The notes: generated by a model from the sequence alone, not told the origin. DNA of 64,000 nt from Microcoleus sp. CAWBG506 (GCA_020883125.1 JAHREW010000036.1:1-64000), one strand, 5' to 3'. Numbered from the stretch's first letter, positions 17,643-26,958 are shown. Made by a program: numbers and translations.

Positions 17643-19486
17643 ATCACCCATCTGTTTTAGTAGTTGACGATGAACCCGATAATTTTGATGTGATTCAAGC
17701 GCTGTTGAGCGATCGGGAATATGATTTGTACTATGCCTCTAGCGGTCAATTTGCGATCGACTCCCTAGACGTATTCCGACCCGATGTCATCTTGATGGAT
17801 GTGATGATGCCAGATTTGGATGGTATTGAAGTCTGTCAGCGGATTAAAGCTTTGCCACAATGGGAGTCGGTTCCGATCATCATAGTCACAGCCTTAAGTG
17901 CCAAAGAAGACTTGGCCCGATGTCTCAAGGCTGGTGCTGATGATTTTATTAGCAAACCCGTCAGTGGTCTGGAACTGCGCGCCAGAGTCAACTCCATGCT
18001 GCGAATTAAAAAACACTACGATGACTTGCAAGCTTCTTTGAGGCGGCAAGCAATCTTAGAAGCTGAAAAACTCTATTTCCTCAAGCATCGCAATACGGAA
18101 TTGGAACAACAGGTTGCAGAACGAACCACGGAACTTAAGGCAAAGGCAGAACTGATTATACACAATGCCTTGCACGATCCCTTGACAGATTTGCCAAATC
18201 GGACTCTGTTGGTGGAGCGGCTCGAATTAGCTATTAATCGAGCTATGCGATTGAAAGACTATTTTTATGCTGTCTTGTTTCTCGACCTCGATCGCTTTAA
18301 AGTAATCAATGACAGCTTAGGACACTTAGCTGGAGACCTATTGCTCACGAATATTGCTCAAAAACTCAAAAATTATCTACAGGATGCAGATTTAATCGCT
18401 CGACTTGGTGGTGATGAATTTGTAATTTTGCTGGAAGATGTGGCGGGTATTGAAGAAGTTATTCAAATTACTGAGCGAATTCAGAAAGAATTTCAAAACC
18501 CCCTCACGATTAATGGCTATGAAACGTTTATCAGTGCTAGTATCGGCATTGTTTTAGGGCATAAAAATTACTATCAAGCTTCGGATTTGATTCGAGATGC
18601 GGATATTGCCATGTATCGGGCTAAGGCTCAAGGCAGAAATTCTTACAAAATTTTTGATGCCACCATGCACACTCAAGCTGTCAACAGGCTAACTCTGGAA
18701 AACGATATCCGTAGGGCGATCGAACGAGAAGAGTTTGTTGTGTACTATCAGCCAATTGTTGACATCAGAGGCGATCGCCTGGTGGGATTTGAGGCTTTGG
18801 TACGTTGGCAACATCCCACTCGTGGTTTAATTTCTCCCCTAGACTTTGTTCCTATTGCAGAAGAAACGGGGTTGATTGTACCGCTAGATAGTTGGGTCTT
18901 GCACACTGCTTGCAAACAATTAGCTCGCTGGCAAAATCAGTTTCCTAGTCGATTTCCATTGAAGGTCAGTATTAATCTTTCCGCTCAAGACCTGCGTAAA
19001 CCTCTGTTGATTCAGGAGATCGACCGCACCATTGCTGCAACAGGTTTAGATGGCAGTTATATTACTCTGGAAATTACCGAGAGTATGCTGATTAAAAATA
19101 TCACAAAAACCATAGATTTATTGACCCAATTAAAAGAACGCCAAATTCAAGTCAGTATAGATGACTTTGGCACTGGATATTCATCGCTCAATTATCTCCA
19201 TCGCTTGCCTGCGGATAATTTAAAAATCGACCGCTCTTTTGTAAATCAGATGCAGGAAGGCAACCGTAATTATCAGGTTGTGAGTACCATTATTGCTTTG
19301 AGCAATCAACTGGGATTAGCCGTTGTGGCTGAAGGTATAGAAACAGGAAAACAACTTAAATGGTTGCAGGAACTTGGCTGTGAATTTGGTCAAGGATATT
19401 TATTTTCCAAGCCATTATCAGCTCAAGAAATTGAGATAAAATTTTTGAATAATCAAGATGAAAATATTTTTCAATTAGCTGGTTAA
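17639..19486 (+). CDS. Receiver-GGDEF-EAL protein (c-di-GMP turnover)
   Basis: A 615-residue response regulator with both cyclase and phosphodiesterase modules. The receiver (about 5-120) has VVDDEPDN and Asp 54 in LMDVMMPDLDG. A coiled coil (130-175) is followed by GGDEF (about 180-340) with an intact RLGGDEFVI signature at 257-261. No RxxD inhibitory site is visible just upstream. EAL (about 355-600) has FEALVRWQHP (Glu 385), DDFGTGYSSL, KIDRSFV and VAEGIET, all catalytic-looking. It could make or break c-di-GMP depending on the receiver state. Translation is coupled to the upstream pseudo-receiver gene by a 4-nt overlap. The receiver is nearly identical to that of the next gene, so the two are local duplicates. 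Either hybrid kinase is a plausible phosphodonor (inference). Confidence 0.92.
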   Translation: MNHPSVLVVDDEPDNFDVIQALLSDREYDLYYASSGQFAIDSLDVFRPDVILMDVMMPDLDGIEVCQRIKALPQWESVPIIIVTALSAKEDLARCLKAGADDFISKPVSGLELRARVNSMLRIKKHYDDLQASLRRQAILEAEKLYFLKHRNTELEQQVAERTTELKAKAELIIHNALHDPLTDLPNRTLLVERLELAINRAMRLKDYFYAVLFLDLDRFKVINDSLGHLAGDLLLTNIAQKLKNYLQDADLIARLGGDEFVILLEDVAGIEEVIQITERIQKEFQNPLTINGYETFISASIGIVLGHKNYYQASDLIRDADIAMYRAKAQGRNSYKIFDATMHTQAVNRLTLENDIRRAIEREEFVVYYQPIVDIRGDRLVGFEALVRWQHPTRGLISPLDFVPIAEETGLIVPLDSWVLHTACKQLARWQNQFPSRFPLKVSINLSAQDLRKPLLIQEIDRTIAATGLDGSYITLEITESMLIKNITKTIDLLTQLKERQIQVSIDDFGTGYSSLNYLHRLPADNLKIDRSFVNQMQEGNRNYQVVSTIIALSNQLGLAVVAEGIETGKQLKWLQELGCEFGQGYLFSKPLSAQEIEIKFLNNQDENIFQLAG

Positions 19487-19608
19487 TCGCAGCTTGAAGA
19501 TTTAGAGAACTCAACGGAAAAATCGATCCTTATTCAGCAAGCCCTAATTGGGTTAACCTAATTAGCAGCGGCAATTCAGTAATATTCACCAGAAAAGGAG
19601 CAGCACAA

Positions 19609-20751
19609 ATGAATCAGCCCTCTATTCTAGTAGTTGACGACGAACCCGATAATTTTGATGTGATTGAAGCGCTGTTGAGCGATCGGGGATATGATTTGCA
19701 CTATGCTTCCAATGGTCATGTCGCCCTCAACTCCCTGGATGTATTCCAGCCGGATGTGATCTTGATGGATGTGATGATGCCAAACTTGGATGGTATGGAA
19801 GTCTGTCAGCGAATTAAAGCCCAGCCCCAATGGGAATGTGTTCCCATCATCATGGTGACAGCTTTGAGCGCCAAAGAAGACCTGGCTCGATGTATCAAGG
19901 CTGGTGCCGATGATTTTATCAGCAAGCCCGTCAGTGGTCTGGAACTCCGTGCTAGGGTTTATTCCATGTTGCGACTCAAGCAACAGTATGACAAAATCCG
20001 CAGTCTTTCCAAAGTCCAAGAAAATACGATCGACCTATTACAAAAAAATCTGAATGAATTAAGCGGTAACTTAGCCTCCAGTTTACCTCACGAATTGAAC
20101 ACACCCTTAAACGGTATTTTCGGAGTTATTGGATTGTTGCTCGACGATCGTGAAGACATGAGTGAGGAAGAAATTCATGAACTTTTACTATTAGCTCAAC
20201 AGTCTGCTCTGAGATTAGATAGGCTGACCAAAAAGTTTTTGATCTATATCAAGCTAGAACTGATGACCAGCCAAATACCTATTGATAAAACTCCAACTAA
20301 TAATCAAGTCACTGCTACTAAATCAGTCATAGAAAATTGTGCTAGGGAACAGGCAAAAAAAGTCGATCGCCAAAATGACTTGATTTGCGAGCTAGAAGAT
20401 ATAGATGTCCCTGTGTCTGAGGACAATTTGAAGTGGATGGTGGACGAATTGTTAGAAAATGCTTTGAAATTTTCTACACCCTTAACACCGGTGAAGGTAA
20501 GTAGTCAATTAATTAAGGGAGCATTTCATCTATCCATATCCGATCGCGGCAGGGGAATGACAGAGGAACAGATTTCCAAAATCGGAGCGTTTATGCAATT
20601 TGAACGCCGTACCTATGAGCAACAAGGTTTAGGACTAGGATTAAAAATAGTCAAAAAAATCATAGATATATCCGGGGGACAATTTTATCTTTCTAGTGCA
20701 TACCATGAAGAGACAACCGCTCATATTAAATTGCCTAGCATTTCTGAATAG
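19609..20751 (+). CDS. Receiver-histidine kinase (REC-HisKA-HATPase)
   Basis: A 380-residue protein. The receiver (about 4-120, Asp 54 in LMDVMMPNLDG) is almost the same as in the preceding gene. The kinase core has an H-box of the form LPHELNTPLNGI (His 161), an N-box MVDELLENALKFS, a G1-like SDRGRGM and GLGLGLKIVKK. Asn replaces the usual Arg in the H-box (HELNTP), a variant I have seen in cyanobacterial REC-HK proteins. A clear Shine-Dalgarno AAGGAG at 19595-19600 sits 8 nt before the ATG. Such REC-HK proteins usually receive phosphate from another kinase and relay or gate it. The 122-nt spacer upstream means it may have its own promoter. Confidence 0.88.
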   Translation: MNQPSILVVDDEPDNFDVIEALLSDRGYDLHYASNGHVALNSLDVFQPDVILMDVMMPNLDGMEVCQRIKAQPQWECVPIIMVTALSAKEDLARCIKAGADDFISKPVSGLELRARVYSMLRLKQQYDKIRSLSKVQENTIDLLQKNLNELSGNLASSLPHELNTPLNGIFGVIGLLLDDREDMSEEEIHELLLLAQQSALRLDRLTKKFLIYIKLELMTSQIPIDKTPTNNQVTATKSVIENCAREQAKKVDRQNDLICELEDIDVPVSEDNLKWMVDELLENALKFSTPLTPVKVSSQLIKGAFHLSISDRGRGMTEEQISKIGAFMQFERRTYEQQGLGLGLKIVKKIIDISGGQFYLSSAYHEETTAHIKLPSISE

Positions 20752-20841
20752 TTGGGTTTTGTGATGATATAGCAACCGCCAAACATTTAAGTTGTCAACT
20801 TTTTTGCTGGGTCCATCTTTTCTACACTAATCTTACAAATT

Positions 20842-23373
20842 TTGCGACTGCCAAAACTTTATACTTTACGCAAAAAGTTGATCGTCTCCTTTTTAATAGT
20901 GGCGCTAATTCCACTAATGTTGCTAGCGGCGATCGACAAACACGCCACTGAACAAATATTAACCAAAAATGCGGAACAATCTCTATTTGCGATCGCCTCC
21001 CAAACCGCTGTCAGCATCGACACTTTCATCACCGTCAATCTCAACGACGTCCGCGTCGCAGCCCTGTTACCAGGACTCTCAAAATACCTGAGTTTACCCC
21101 CAAAGTCTAGGGCTAAAAGTGAGGGAAAAAAAGTAGTTGAAGAGACTTTATATACTCTCAGCCGTCGAGATACTGTGAATATATTTTCCTATGCACTGCT
21201 AGACATCAAAGGTAGAAATGTATTAGACACTTATACTGAGGATATCGGGAAAGATGAATCGAACCGCGATTATTTTCAACAACCCTTGAACACCGGTTTA
21301 CCCTATGTTTCAAATTTGCGACTTTCGGCAAAAAAACCAGGTTTAGTTAACATTTATTTTAGCAATTTAGTTCGCAACAGCCAAGGAGTTGCGGTGGGGT
21401 TGTTGCGAGTATCATATAATGCGACTGTGTTGGATCAGTCCATCGCCCGACAAACTGGTTTAGCCGGTCAAAAATCCTTTGCTATTTTACTAGACGAAAA
21501 TTATATTCGGTTAGCCCACGGTACGGAACCGGAATTAATTTTCAAATCCGTAGTTCCTCTCCCACCGGATTTGGTAAAAAAATTGCAAGCTGAGAGCAGG
21601 TTGCCGGAGTTACCTATGGACGAATTGTCCACTAATTTGCCCGAATTAAAACATGGTTTAGACAATGCTCTCGATCGACCTTTTTTAAGGTTGCGACTAA
21701 CATCCACAGACAATCAACTGAGTGCAGTGGCGATCGCACCTTTACACAATCTCCCCTGGTACGTCCTATTTGTACAGCCACAGTCAGTATTTCTCGCCCC
21801 CATAGAAGCCCAAACCCGCACCGCACTAATATTATCTCTAATTATTGCTAGCCTTGTCACCATCGTGGCGATTGTCTTAGCACGAATCTTAGCTAAACCA
21901 ATTATTATTTTAACTCAAAGAATTGGTCAATTCAAAGCAGGAAACTTAAATATTAGAGTCCCCATAGAATCGAGAGACGAACTAGGAAATCTCGCCGATA
22001 CATTCAATAAAATGATTGAAAGAATCCAAAGTTATACCGATAGCTTGGAAGTAAAAAATGCCACTTTATTGCAAGTGGAATCGCAGTTACGTGAAAGCGA
22101 AAGCCGACTGTCCCAATTGCTAGAAGCAATGCCTGTCGGCGTGTTTGTCACCGATGCCAACGGTCAACCCTACTACGCCAATCAGGTAGCCCAACAGTTA
22201 CTTGGTCAAGGAGTTTTAGCCGGAGATACAATTGAGGAATTAGTCCAAAATTATCAAATTTATATTGCAGGAACTAAGCAAAATTATAACTTAGAAATTT
22301 TTACGATTCCGAAACTATTGAGGGGAGAATATGCTAACGCTGACAATATAGAAATTCACCGCGCGGACAAGGTGATTCCCATCGAAGCTTGGGGAACTCC
22401 AATTTTTGACAACCAAGGTAATATCTCCTATACAATTATCGCGTTTCAGGACATTTCGGAACGGCGAAAAATTGAAGGAGAGCGCGAAAAGTTTACTTCT
22501 GAACTATCGCAACTGAATCGCAACTTAAAAAAAGCCCTGGATGCCGAATTTGAACTAACCGATGCCTACGGTAGGTTTGTGCCGCATCAATTTTTGCATT
22601 TACTGGGATACGAAAGTATTGTTGATGTGAAATTGGGGGACAACGTACAGCAAAAAATGTCGGTGCTGTTTGCGGATATTCGGGATTTCACAGCGCTGTC
22701 GGAGAGCATGACACCTCAAGATAATTTTAAGTTTATCAATGATTATTTGATTCGGATGGAGCCTTGTATTACTGCGAGTAATGGGTTTATTGATAAATAT
22801 ATTGGTGATGGGATTATGGCTTTGTTTAGCGGTAGTGCGGATGATGCGGTGAAAGCAGGAATTGCGATGCTAGAAAGTCTGGGAGAATACAATTTAATCA
22901 GGAAAGAAGGAGGTTATGCGCCGATTAAAATTGGGATTGGGATTAATACTGGTTCTTTGATGTTGGGTACTGTGGGCGGCGAAAATCGGATGGATGGAAC
23001 CGTGATTAGTGATGCTGTGAATTTGGCATCTCGTCTGGAAGGATTGACCAAAAATTATGGAATATCGCTGTTAATTAGTCATCATACTTTTTCAGCGCTG
23101 ACAATTCCTAGTGATTATGATATTCGGCTAATCGATCGAGTTCAGGTGAAAGGTAAGTCGGAGTTGGTGACTGTGTATGAGGTGTTTAATGCCGATTTAC
23201 CGGAGGTGCGGGAGGCTAAGGCGATCGCCAAAACAGCTTTTGAAAGAGCCTGGATCTTGTACAATCAGGAAAGGTTTACTGAGGCGGCACAACTGTTTGA
23301 GGATTGTGTGCTAGGAAATCCGGCTGATGGGGTGGCTGCAATTTATCTCGATCGCTGCCAACAACAATTCTGA
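20842..23373 (+). CDS. Membrane adenylate cyclase: Cache-HAMP-PAS-class III cyclase
   Basis: An 843-residue receptor cyclase. It has an N-terminal membrane segment (about 12-32), a large extracytoplasmic region resembling a double Cache domain (35-325), a second membrane segment (about 328-352), HAMP (352-402), PAS (425-545) and a class III cyclase domain (about 590-780). Metal-binding Asp 612 is in FADIRDFT and Asp 656 in YIGDGIMALF. The Lys in FIDKYIGDG and Thr in GTVISDAVNLAS fit the Lys/Thr adenine-selecting pair of bacterial adenylate cyclases, rather than the Glu/Cys of guanylate cyclases. A helical tail (800-843) looks like one TPR-like unit. The start is TTG at 20842; no ATG lies upstream of the membrane segment in this frame. 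Its product would be cAMP in response to an external ligand. Confidence 0.88.
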   Translation: MRLPKLYTLRKKLIVSFLIVALIPLMLLAAIDKHATEQILTKNAEQSLFAIASQTAVSIDTFITVNLNDVRVAALLPGLSKYLSLPPKSRAKSEGKKVVEETLYTLSRRDTVNIFSYALLDIKGRNVLDTYTEDIGKDESNRDYFQQPLNTGLPYVSNLRLSAKKPGLVNIYFSNLVRNSQGVAVGLLRVSYNATVLDQSIARQTGLAGQKSFAILLDENYIRLAHGTEPELIFKSVVPLPPDLVKKLQAESRLPELPMDELSTNLPELKHGLDNALDRPFLRLRLTSTDNQLSAVAIAPLHNLPWYVLFVQPQSVFLAPIEAQTRTALILSLIIASLVTIVAIVLARILAKPIIILTQRIGQFKAGNLNIRVPIESRDELGNLADTFNKMIERIQSYTDSLEVKNATLLQVESQLRESESRLSQLLEAMPVGVFVTDANGQPYYANQVAQQLLGQGVLAGDTIEELVQNYQIYIAGTKQNYNLEIFTIPKLLRGEYANADNIEIHRADKVIPIEAWGTPIFDNQGNISYTIIAFQDISERRKIEGEREKFTSELSQLNRNLKKALDAEFELTDAYGRFVPHQFLHLLGYESIVDVKLGDNVQQKMSVLFADIRDFTALSESMTPQDNFKFINDYLIRMEPCITASNGFIDKYIGDGIMALFSGSADDAVKAGIAMLESLGEYNLIRKEGGYAPIKIGIGINTGSLMLGTVGGENRMDGTVISDAVNLASRLEGLTKNYGISLLISHHTFSALTIPSDYDIRLIDRVQVKGKSELVTVYEVFNADLPEVREAKAIAKTAFERAWILYNQERFTEAAQLFEDCVLGNPADGVAAIYLDRCQQQF

Positions 23374-23401
23374 GAATTTTCCTGTCTTGCTCATAGCAAC
23401 A

Positions 23402-23440
23402 AGGGCGGGCTTATTGCCCACCCCTCGGTTGTTTTATATC
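23402..23440 (+). terminator. Possible terminator after the cyclase gene
   Basis: An imperfect stem of GGGCGGGC and GCCCACCC with a short loop (23403-23423) is followed by a T-rich run. It lies 30 nt after the cyclase stop. One mismatch and an interrupted T-tract keep confidence low. Confidence 0.35.
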
Positions 23441-23467
23441 GTTTTGATATCGGAGTTAGATTTTTAA

Positions 23468-23540
23468 TACCCCCAGGGGAATTCGAATCCCCGTCGCATC
23501 CGTGAAAGGGATGTGTCCTAGGCCTCTAGACGATGGGGGC
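23468..23540 (-). tRNA. tRNA-Glu (anticodon UUC)
   Basis: A 73-nt cloverleaf on the minus strand. The acceptor GCCCCCA pairs with TGGGGGT plus discriminator A, the anticodon loop is CTTTCAC with TTC, and the T-arm contains GGTTCGAAT-type GATTCGAAT. CCA is not encoded. It matches the cyanobacterial and plastid tRNA-Glu type with a G1-U72 pair. Besides translation, this tRNA supplies glutamate for 5-aminolevulinate synthesis through HemA, whose gene is at 56859-58151. Confidence 0.95.
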
Positions 23541-23632
23541 GCGTCGTTTGCTTTTGTTCCGCACCTTTATTACCTTAACTAATCTTTCTAGATTTGTCAA
23601 CCACTTTGAGAAAGTTTTTTTTAACTTTTTGC

Positions 23633-24679
23633 TCACTCGTCGGAAAGCTCGTCACAGTAAGCTTTCAGAATCAGAGCACAATTGTCGATCGCCCCCAGAT
23701 GAGCAATCTCAAAGCCGTGGGTGTTCTGGGTAGGGAAGGCCAAACAAGCGGCACGGGCCACATGACCGAACTTCATGGCGATGGAAGCATCACTACCAAA
23801 ACCGCTAATTGTGGCCAACTGCACCTGGACACCAGCCCGATCGGCCGCCACGCGCAATTCCCGATTCAACCCTTCATCATAAATCCCATAGCCGTCCTGA
23901 ACCAGCAACACTGGATTTTCGCCGTCGGCGATCGGGTATTCTGGAGCCAGCGGGCAAATTTCCAAAGCAATCAGGGCATCCAAGGGCTGCCGCTGCGAGA
24001 AATACAAAGCCCCGATCGCCCCAACCTCCTCCTTCGCCGAAGCCACCAAATAAACATTCACCGCAGGCTCGGTCAAACATTCCGCCAAACCCAGCAAAAT
24101 CGCCACAGAAGCCTTGTTATCCAGGGTATAGCTCCCGATCCAATCCTTCAAGCGGATCGGCTGTTTGCGGTGCTTGGACACCACCATCCGCGTTCCGGGC
24201 CGAATTCCCGCCTCCGCTAATTCCTCAGTAGTACACTTAGTTTCGATCCACACATCTTCCCACTTGAGGGAAACATCCTCCTGCTGAGCTTTTTGAGGGG
24301 ATTCGTGGGAGACGTGACGGCTTCCGAAGCTGAGAATGCCGCTAATTGTGTGGTTGTCGCCCAACAAATCGACAACACCTTCGCCGTAAACCCAGGGAAA
24401 CGCGCCCCCTAATTTGCGAACTTCCACCCGCCCCTGGCTACCGATGGTTTTGACAATCGCCCCGATTTCGTCTTTGTGGGCGGTAATGGCGATCGACTTT
24501 TGCCGATTGCGCCCCGGAATCAGGGCGATGACATTATCGGCGCGATCGATCCAAGCATTCACTCCCAGGGCTGCAAATTTTTCCATTAACCCCTGATTAA
24601 TTTCTGATTCCACGCCGCTGGGGGAGTATAGCATCACTAATTCTGCGATGGTTTGAAAAAGTCGATCGAACTCTAGCAT
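23633..24679 (-). CDS. M42-family metallo-aminopeptidase
   Basis: A 348-residue member of the M42 family (glutamyl aminopeptidase/endoglucanase-like, often forming tetrahedral aminopeptidases). Metal and catalytic positions are visible in order: His of TAHKDEIGA, Asp of SYTLDNKAS, the Glu pair of ASAKEEVGA and His of QNTHGFE near the C-terminus. The position usually held by a metal-binding Asp reads Glu here (LIALEICPLAPEY), which may be a subfamily feature. No signal peptide is present, so it should be cytosolic and trim peptides from protein turnover. It stands alone between tRNA-Glu and a divergent methyltransferase gene. The antisense proline-rich reading frames over it are artefacts. Confidence 0.88.
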   Translation of the reverse strand: MLEFDRLFQTIAELVMLYSPSGVESEINQGLMEKFAALGVNAWIDRADNVIALIPGRNRQKSIAITAHKDEIGAIVKTIGSQGRVEVRKLGGAFPWVYGEGVVDLLGDNHTISGILSFGSRHVSHESPQKAQQEDVSLKWEDVWIETKCTTEELAEAGIRPGTRMVVSKHRKQPIRLKDWIGSYTLDNKASVAILLGLAECLTEPAVNVYLVASAKEEVGAIGALYFSQRQPLDALIALEICPLAPEYPIADGENPVLLVQDGYGIYDEGLNRELRVAADRAGVQVQLATISGFGSDASIAMKFGHVARAACLAFPTQNTHGFEIAHLGAIDNCALILKAYCDELSDE

Positions 24680-24820
24680 TGTTGATTTTTCTGGTTGGCT
24701 AGCGCAGGTTAATATACAATAACGCGGGGTGCACTTATCTAGATTCTAGTTTTGAATTTGAGTTTATTGGTATCGAAGCAGCAATCAGCAATAAGCAAGC
24801 ACCAAGCAGCACTAACATCA

Positions 24821-25636
24821 ATGATTTCAGCCATTAATAATGTCCTCAACATCTTCAAGGTCGCTCTACCACCCACCCCTACAGGTCGCTATCCCTTGAT
24901 TATGCTATTCACTAAAATTGTGCAACTCCTGAAACGGAAAATTAGAGCCCAAAAATTGGGGATAAAATTCCCCAGAGTAGCCAAGTTTAGTTTACCCAAT
25001 AGTTTAATTGTACAAGGCAAGACTCAACCCCTTAAATTGCCTTCCGAAAAAGGCATGGACGGAGAATTTATCGAAGTGCTTTTAGACGACTGCTATGGCT
25101 TAGAACAATTATCCCCATCCCTGCTAAAAATTATAGATATTGGAGCCAATGTGGGATTGTTTTCTATTGCCGCCCGCAACCGATTTCCCCAAGCAGTGAT
25201 TCACGCCTATGAAGCTAATCCTAACTTGGAAAAGTATCTCCAAAATCAGTCTCAAATTGCCAGTTTTGCCTATTTCATGGAAGCCATCGGCGCTAGAGAT
25301 GGTAAAGTAGTGCTGGATCTCCGGGAAGTATCGGGAAAAACGCGATCGACTGTCACGGAAAACGGCGATATACCGATGGTATCCTTGAAAAGGGCGATCG
25401 ATCGCATCGGTGGCAAAGTAGATTTAGCTAAAATAGACTGCGAAGGTGCAGAATGGCCCTTATTTGAAGATAGAGAAATTTGGCAATTTGTGGAAAATCT
25501 TTCTTTAGAATATCACTTGTGGTCTGGACATACTCACGCCGAAACTAGACAAGTTATTGAAAGTTTAGGCTTTCAAATAAAAAAACAAATACCCGTAGAT
25601 AAATGGTACGGTTTAATCCTAGCCTCCCGTACTTAA
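24821..25636 (+). CDS. FkbM-family methyltransferase
   Basis: About 271 residues from the ATG at 24821. The SAM-binding motif I is IIDIGANVGLFSIAARNRFP, followed by the acidic end of strand 2 in IHAYEANP. Typical FkbM features downstream are the VVLDLREVSG segment and LAKIDCEGAEWPLFE (motif KxDxEGxE). These enzymes O-methylate sugars or other small molecules, often in polysaccharide or natural-product modification; the substrate here cannot be told. The frame extends upstream to a TTG at 24752, but that part encodes low-complexity sequence from an AGCAA-rich repeat. ATG 24902 is another possible start, immediately before the folded region. The gene is divergent from the M42 peptidase gene. 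Confidence 0.8.
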   Translation: MISAINNVLNIFKVALPPTPTGRYPLIMLFTKIVQLLKRKIRAQKLGIKFPRVAKFSLPNSLIVQGKTQPLKLPSEKGMDGEFIEVLLDDCYGLEQLSPSLLKIIDIGANVGLFSIAARNRFPQAVIHAYEANPNLEKYLQNQSQIASFAYFMEAIGARDGKVVLDLREVSGKTRSTVTENGDIPMVSLKRAIDRIGGKVDLAKIDCEGAEWPLFEDREIWQFVENLSLEYHLWSGHTHAETRQVIESLGFQIKKQIPVDKWYGLILASRT

Positions 25637-25717
25637 ATAGCCCCTTTAACTCTAAGTCTGCTTAGTCGGTGTAGGCAGACTTAGAGTGACAATAGCCACT
25701 TTCAAATCCTCATCTTT

Positions 25718-26638
25718 TCACAAAGCTTGTTTATGTCGTTCGTCAACTTTGTCCTTTAATTTTCCTATCATGGATTGCAAACGACTCGCGTGTCTGACCA
25801 TTTCCTCTTGATAAAAATCCAGCACACGACTCAAGCCGATCAGTTGACTTGCTTCCAGTATTTCCCTAGGAACAATCTTGTTACTAGCAATAACTATCGG
25901 GGTGTTTGGGGAGTTATTAAAAACTACTTCCCCATCAAAAGGCAACAGGGCGGTTTTCACGGCAACGGCTAAAATATTTAACACTTCTGCTATTTTGAAG
26001 GAAATTTTTATGTTGAAAAATAACTCTACCATAAATAAACTTCCCGAAGGTAGCAGTCCACCTATCCCCAACACAGATTTGACTTCATAGGGAATAACTA
26101 ATGAATTTTGTTCAGCAATAAAGGGGCTATTTGGGGCAGAGCCTATATAAAAAATACTTAATAATTTTGACTCCATTTCTAACATTTTTTCATCAGCAAT
26201 TCCCAGGACGGTAGGAAGATCCAAACCTAACTCTAGAATCCGTTCTGAAATCGGCAGCATTTGAGCTACCAACTCTTCATTCACTAAGGGAATGACGATA
26301 TTCGGTGCTTCGTCAGCATAATTACACTGAGGTTCTTTTCCTGCGGAGGCTAACAGCGTCCAGCATTTCATTTCATAGGGGGGAATTTTATTGTGCATCA
26401 AGCTACGCGCAGATGCTTGCAATGAATCGTCTAATTCTCCGTAGGGATGGGTTTTGAAAAGACGTACTAAAACACAGGAATTTTGGGAGCTTTGGGAGTT
26501 ATAAAAATGTTGATAAATATAATCAGCAATTTTTTGACTTGTCTCTTGCATACTAGCAGAATTTCTACCTAACTGGCGCAGGACTAAGCTACATTTGGCC
26601 AAATTTATCAAGGTAAACGGGGTCTGATTATACATCAA
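25718..26638 (-). CDS. Orphan sensor-kinase-type input domain with C-terminal coiled coil
   Basis: A 306-residue protein. Residues about 30-250 resemble the N-terminal sensory region found ahead of HisKA domains in some cyanobacterial and proteobacterial kinases. Recognisable parts are CVLVRLFKTHPYGELD, CWTLLASAGKEPQ, FVIPY-like LVIPYEVKSVLGIGGLLPSG and AVAVKTALLPF. A helical segment (about 255-306) rich in Arg/Lys/Glu follows where a signalling helix would normally lead to the kinase, but the protein ends there with no HisKA or HATPase. It may act as a separate sensor subunit or be the remnant of a split kinase. The family recognition is from memory and should be treated as tentative. Confidence 0.6.
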   Translation of the reverse strand: MMYNQTPFTLINLAKCSLVLRQLGRNSASMQETSQKIADYIYQHFYNSQSSQNSCVLVRLFKTHPYGELDDSLQASARSLMHNKIPPYEMKCWTLLASAGKEPQCNYADEAPNIVIPLVNEELVAQMLPISERILELGLDLPTVLGIADEKMLEMESKLLSIFYIGSAPNSPFIAEQNSLVIPYEVKSVLGIGGLLPSGSLFMVELFFNIKISFKIAEVLNILAVAVKTALLPFDGEVVFNNSPNTPIVIASNKIVPREILEASQLIGLSRVLDFYQEEMVRHASRLQSMIGKLKDKVDERHKQAL

Positions 26639-26706
26639 AAAACGCTCTCCCAGAAATTGAATACTCTTCTCTATTTATCCTTGTGGCTAGGGCCAGATCC
26701 GGAATA

Positions 26707-26811
26707 ATACCAATTTCATAAATATTTGCTACAGATGCTGTTCAAAGCCCCCCTTAGTAAGGGGGGGTTGGGGGGGGGTAGTTATGTCGCGCTACTTTAT
26801 GAAATTGGTAT
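26707..26811. repeat. MITE-like element with 16-bp perfect terminal inverted repeats
   Basis: ATACCAATTTCATAAA at 26707-26722 is repeated exactly in inverse orientation at 26796-26811. The interior has a C-run/G-run hairpin (CCCCCC-TTAGTAA-GGGGGG) and a poly-G tract at 26761-26778. A related end (ATGAAATTGGGTATAA) occurs alone at about 44401-44416. The element carries no coding sequence, so it is a candidate non-autonomous mobile element. Confidence 0.65.
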
Positions 26812-26883
26812 AATATTGAGAGTTTTCCGAGGGAGGGTGAGTGAAAATAGATAGAATTTTGGCTAATCAAATTTAAATTATAT

Positions 26884-26933
26884 AAAAAAATACTATAGCC
26901 AGATAGCCGACTTCTGAAAGAAATCGGCTATCT
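26884..26933 (-). terminator. Rho-independent terminator downstream of the SLH lipoprotein gene
   Basis: A 13-bp stem with one mismatch (26901-26913 with 26921-26933, AGATAGCCGA core) is followed on the minus strand by a T-run (complement of A at 26884-26890). It lies about 25 nt past the stop of the gene ending at 26959. Confidence 0.65.
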
Positions 26934-26958
26934 AACAGATATCGGCTTTTAGCAGTGG

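Larger units (their letters stand above)
26639..26958. other. Spacer with a MITE-like palindrome and a terminator
   Basis: 320 bp with no gene. It contains the 105-bp inverted-repeat element (26707-26811) and the terminator hairpin for the SLH lipoprotein gene (26884-26933), both listed separately. Confidence 0.6.

Noticed and set aside
19627-20019. Minus-strand 130-codon frame
   Set aside because: Antisense to the receiver domain of the REC-histidine kinase; no independent features.
23594-24231. Two + strand proline/arginine-rich frames of up to 208 codons
   Set aside because: They are antisense to the M42 peptidase, which has all family motifs.
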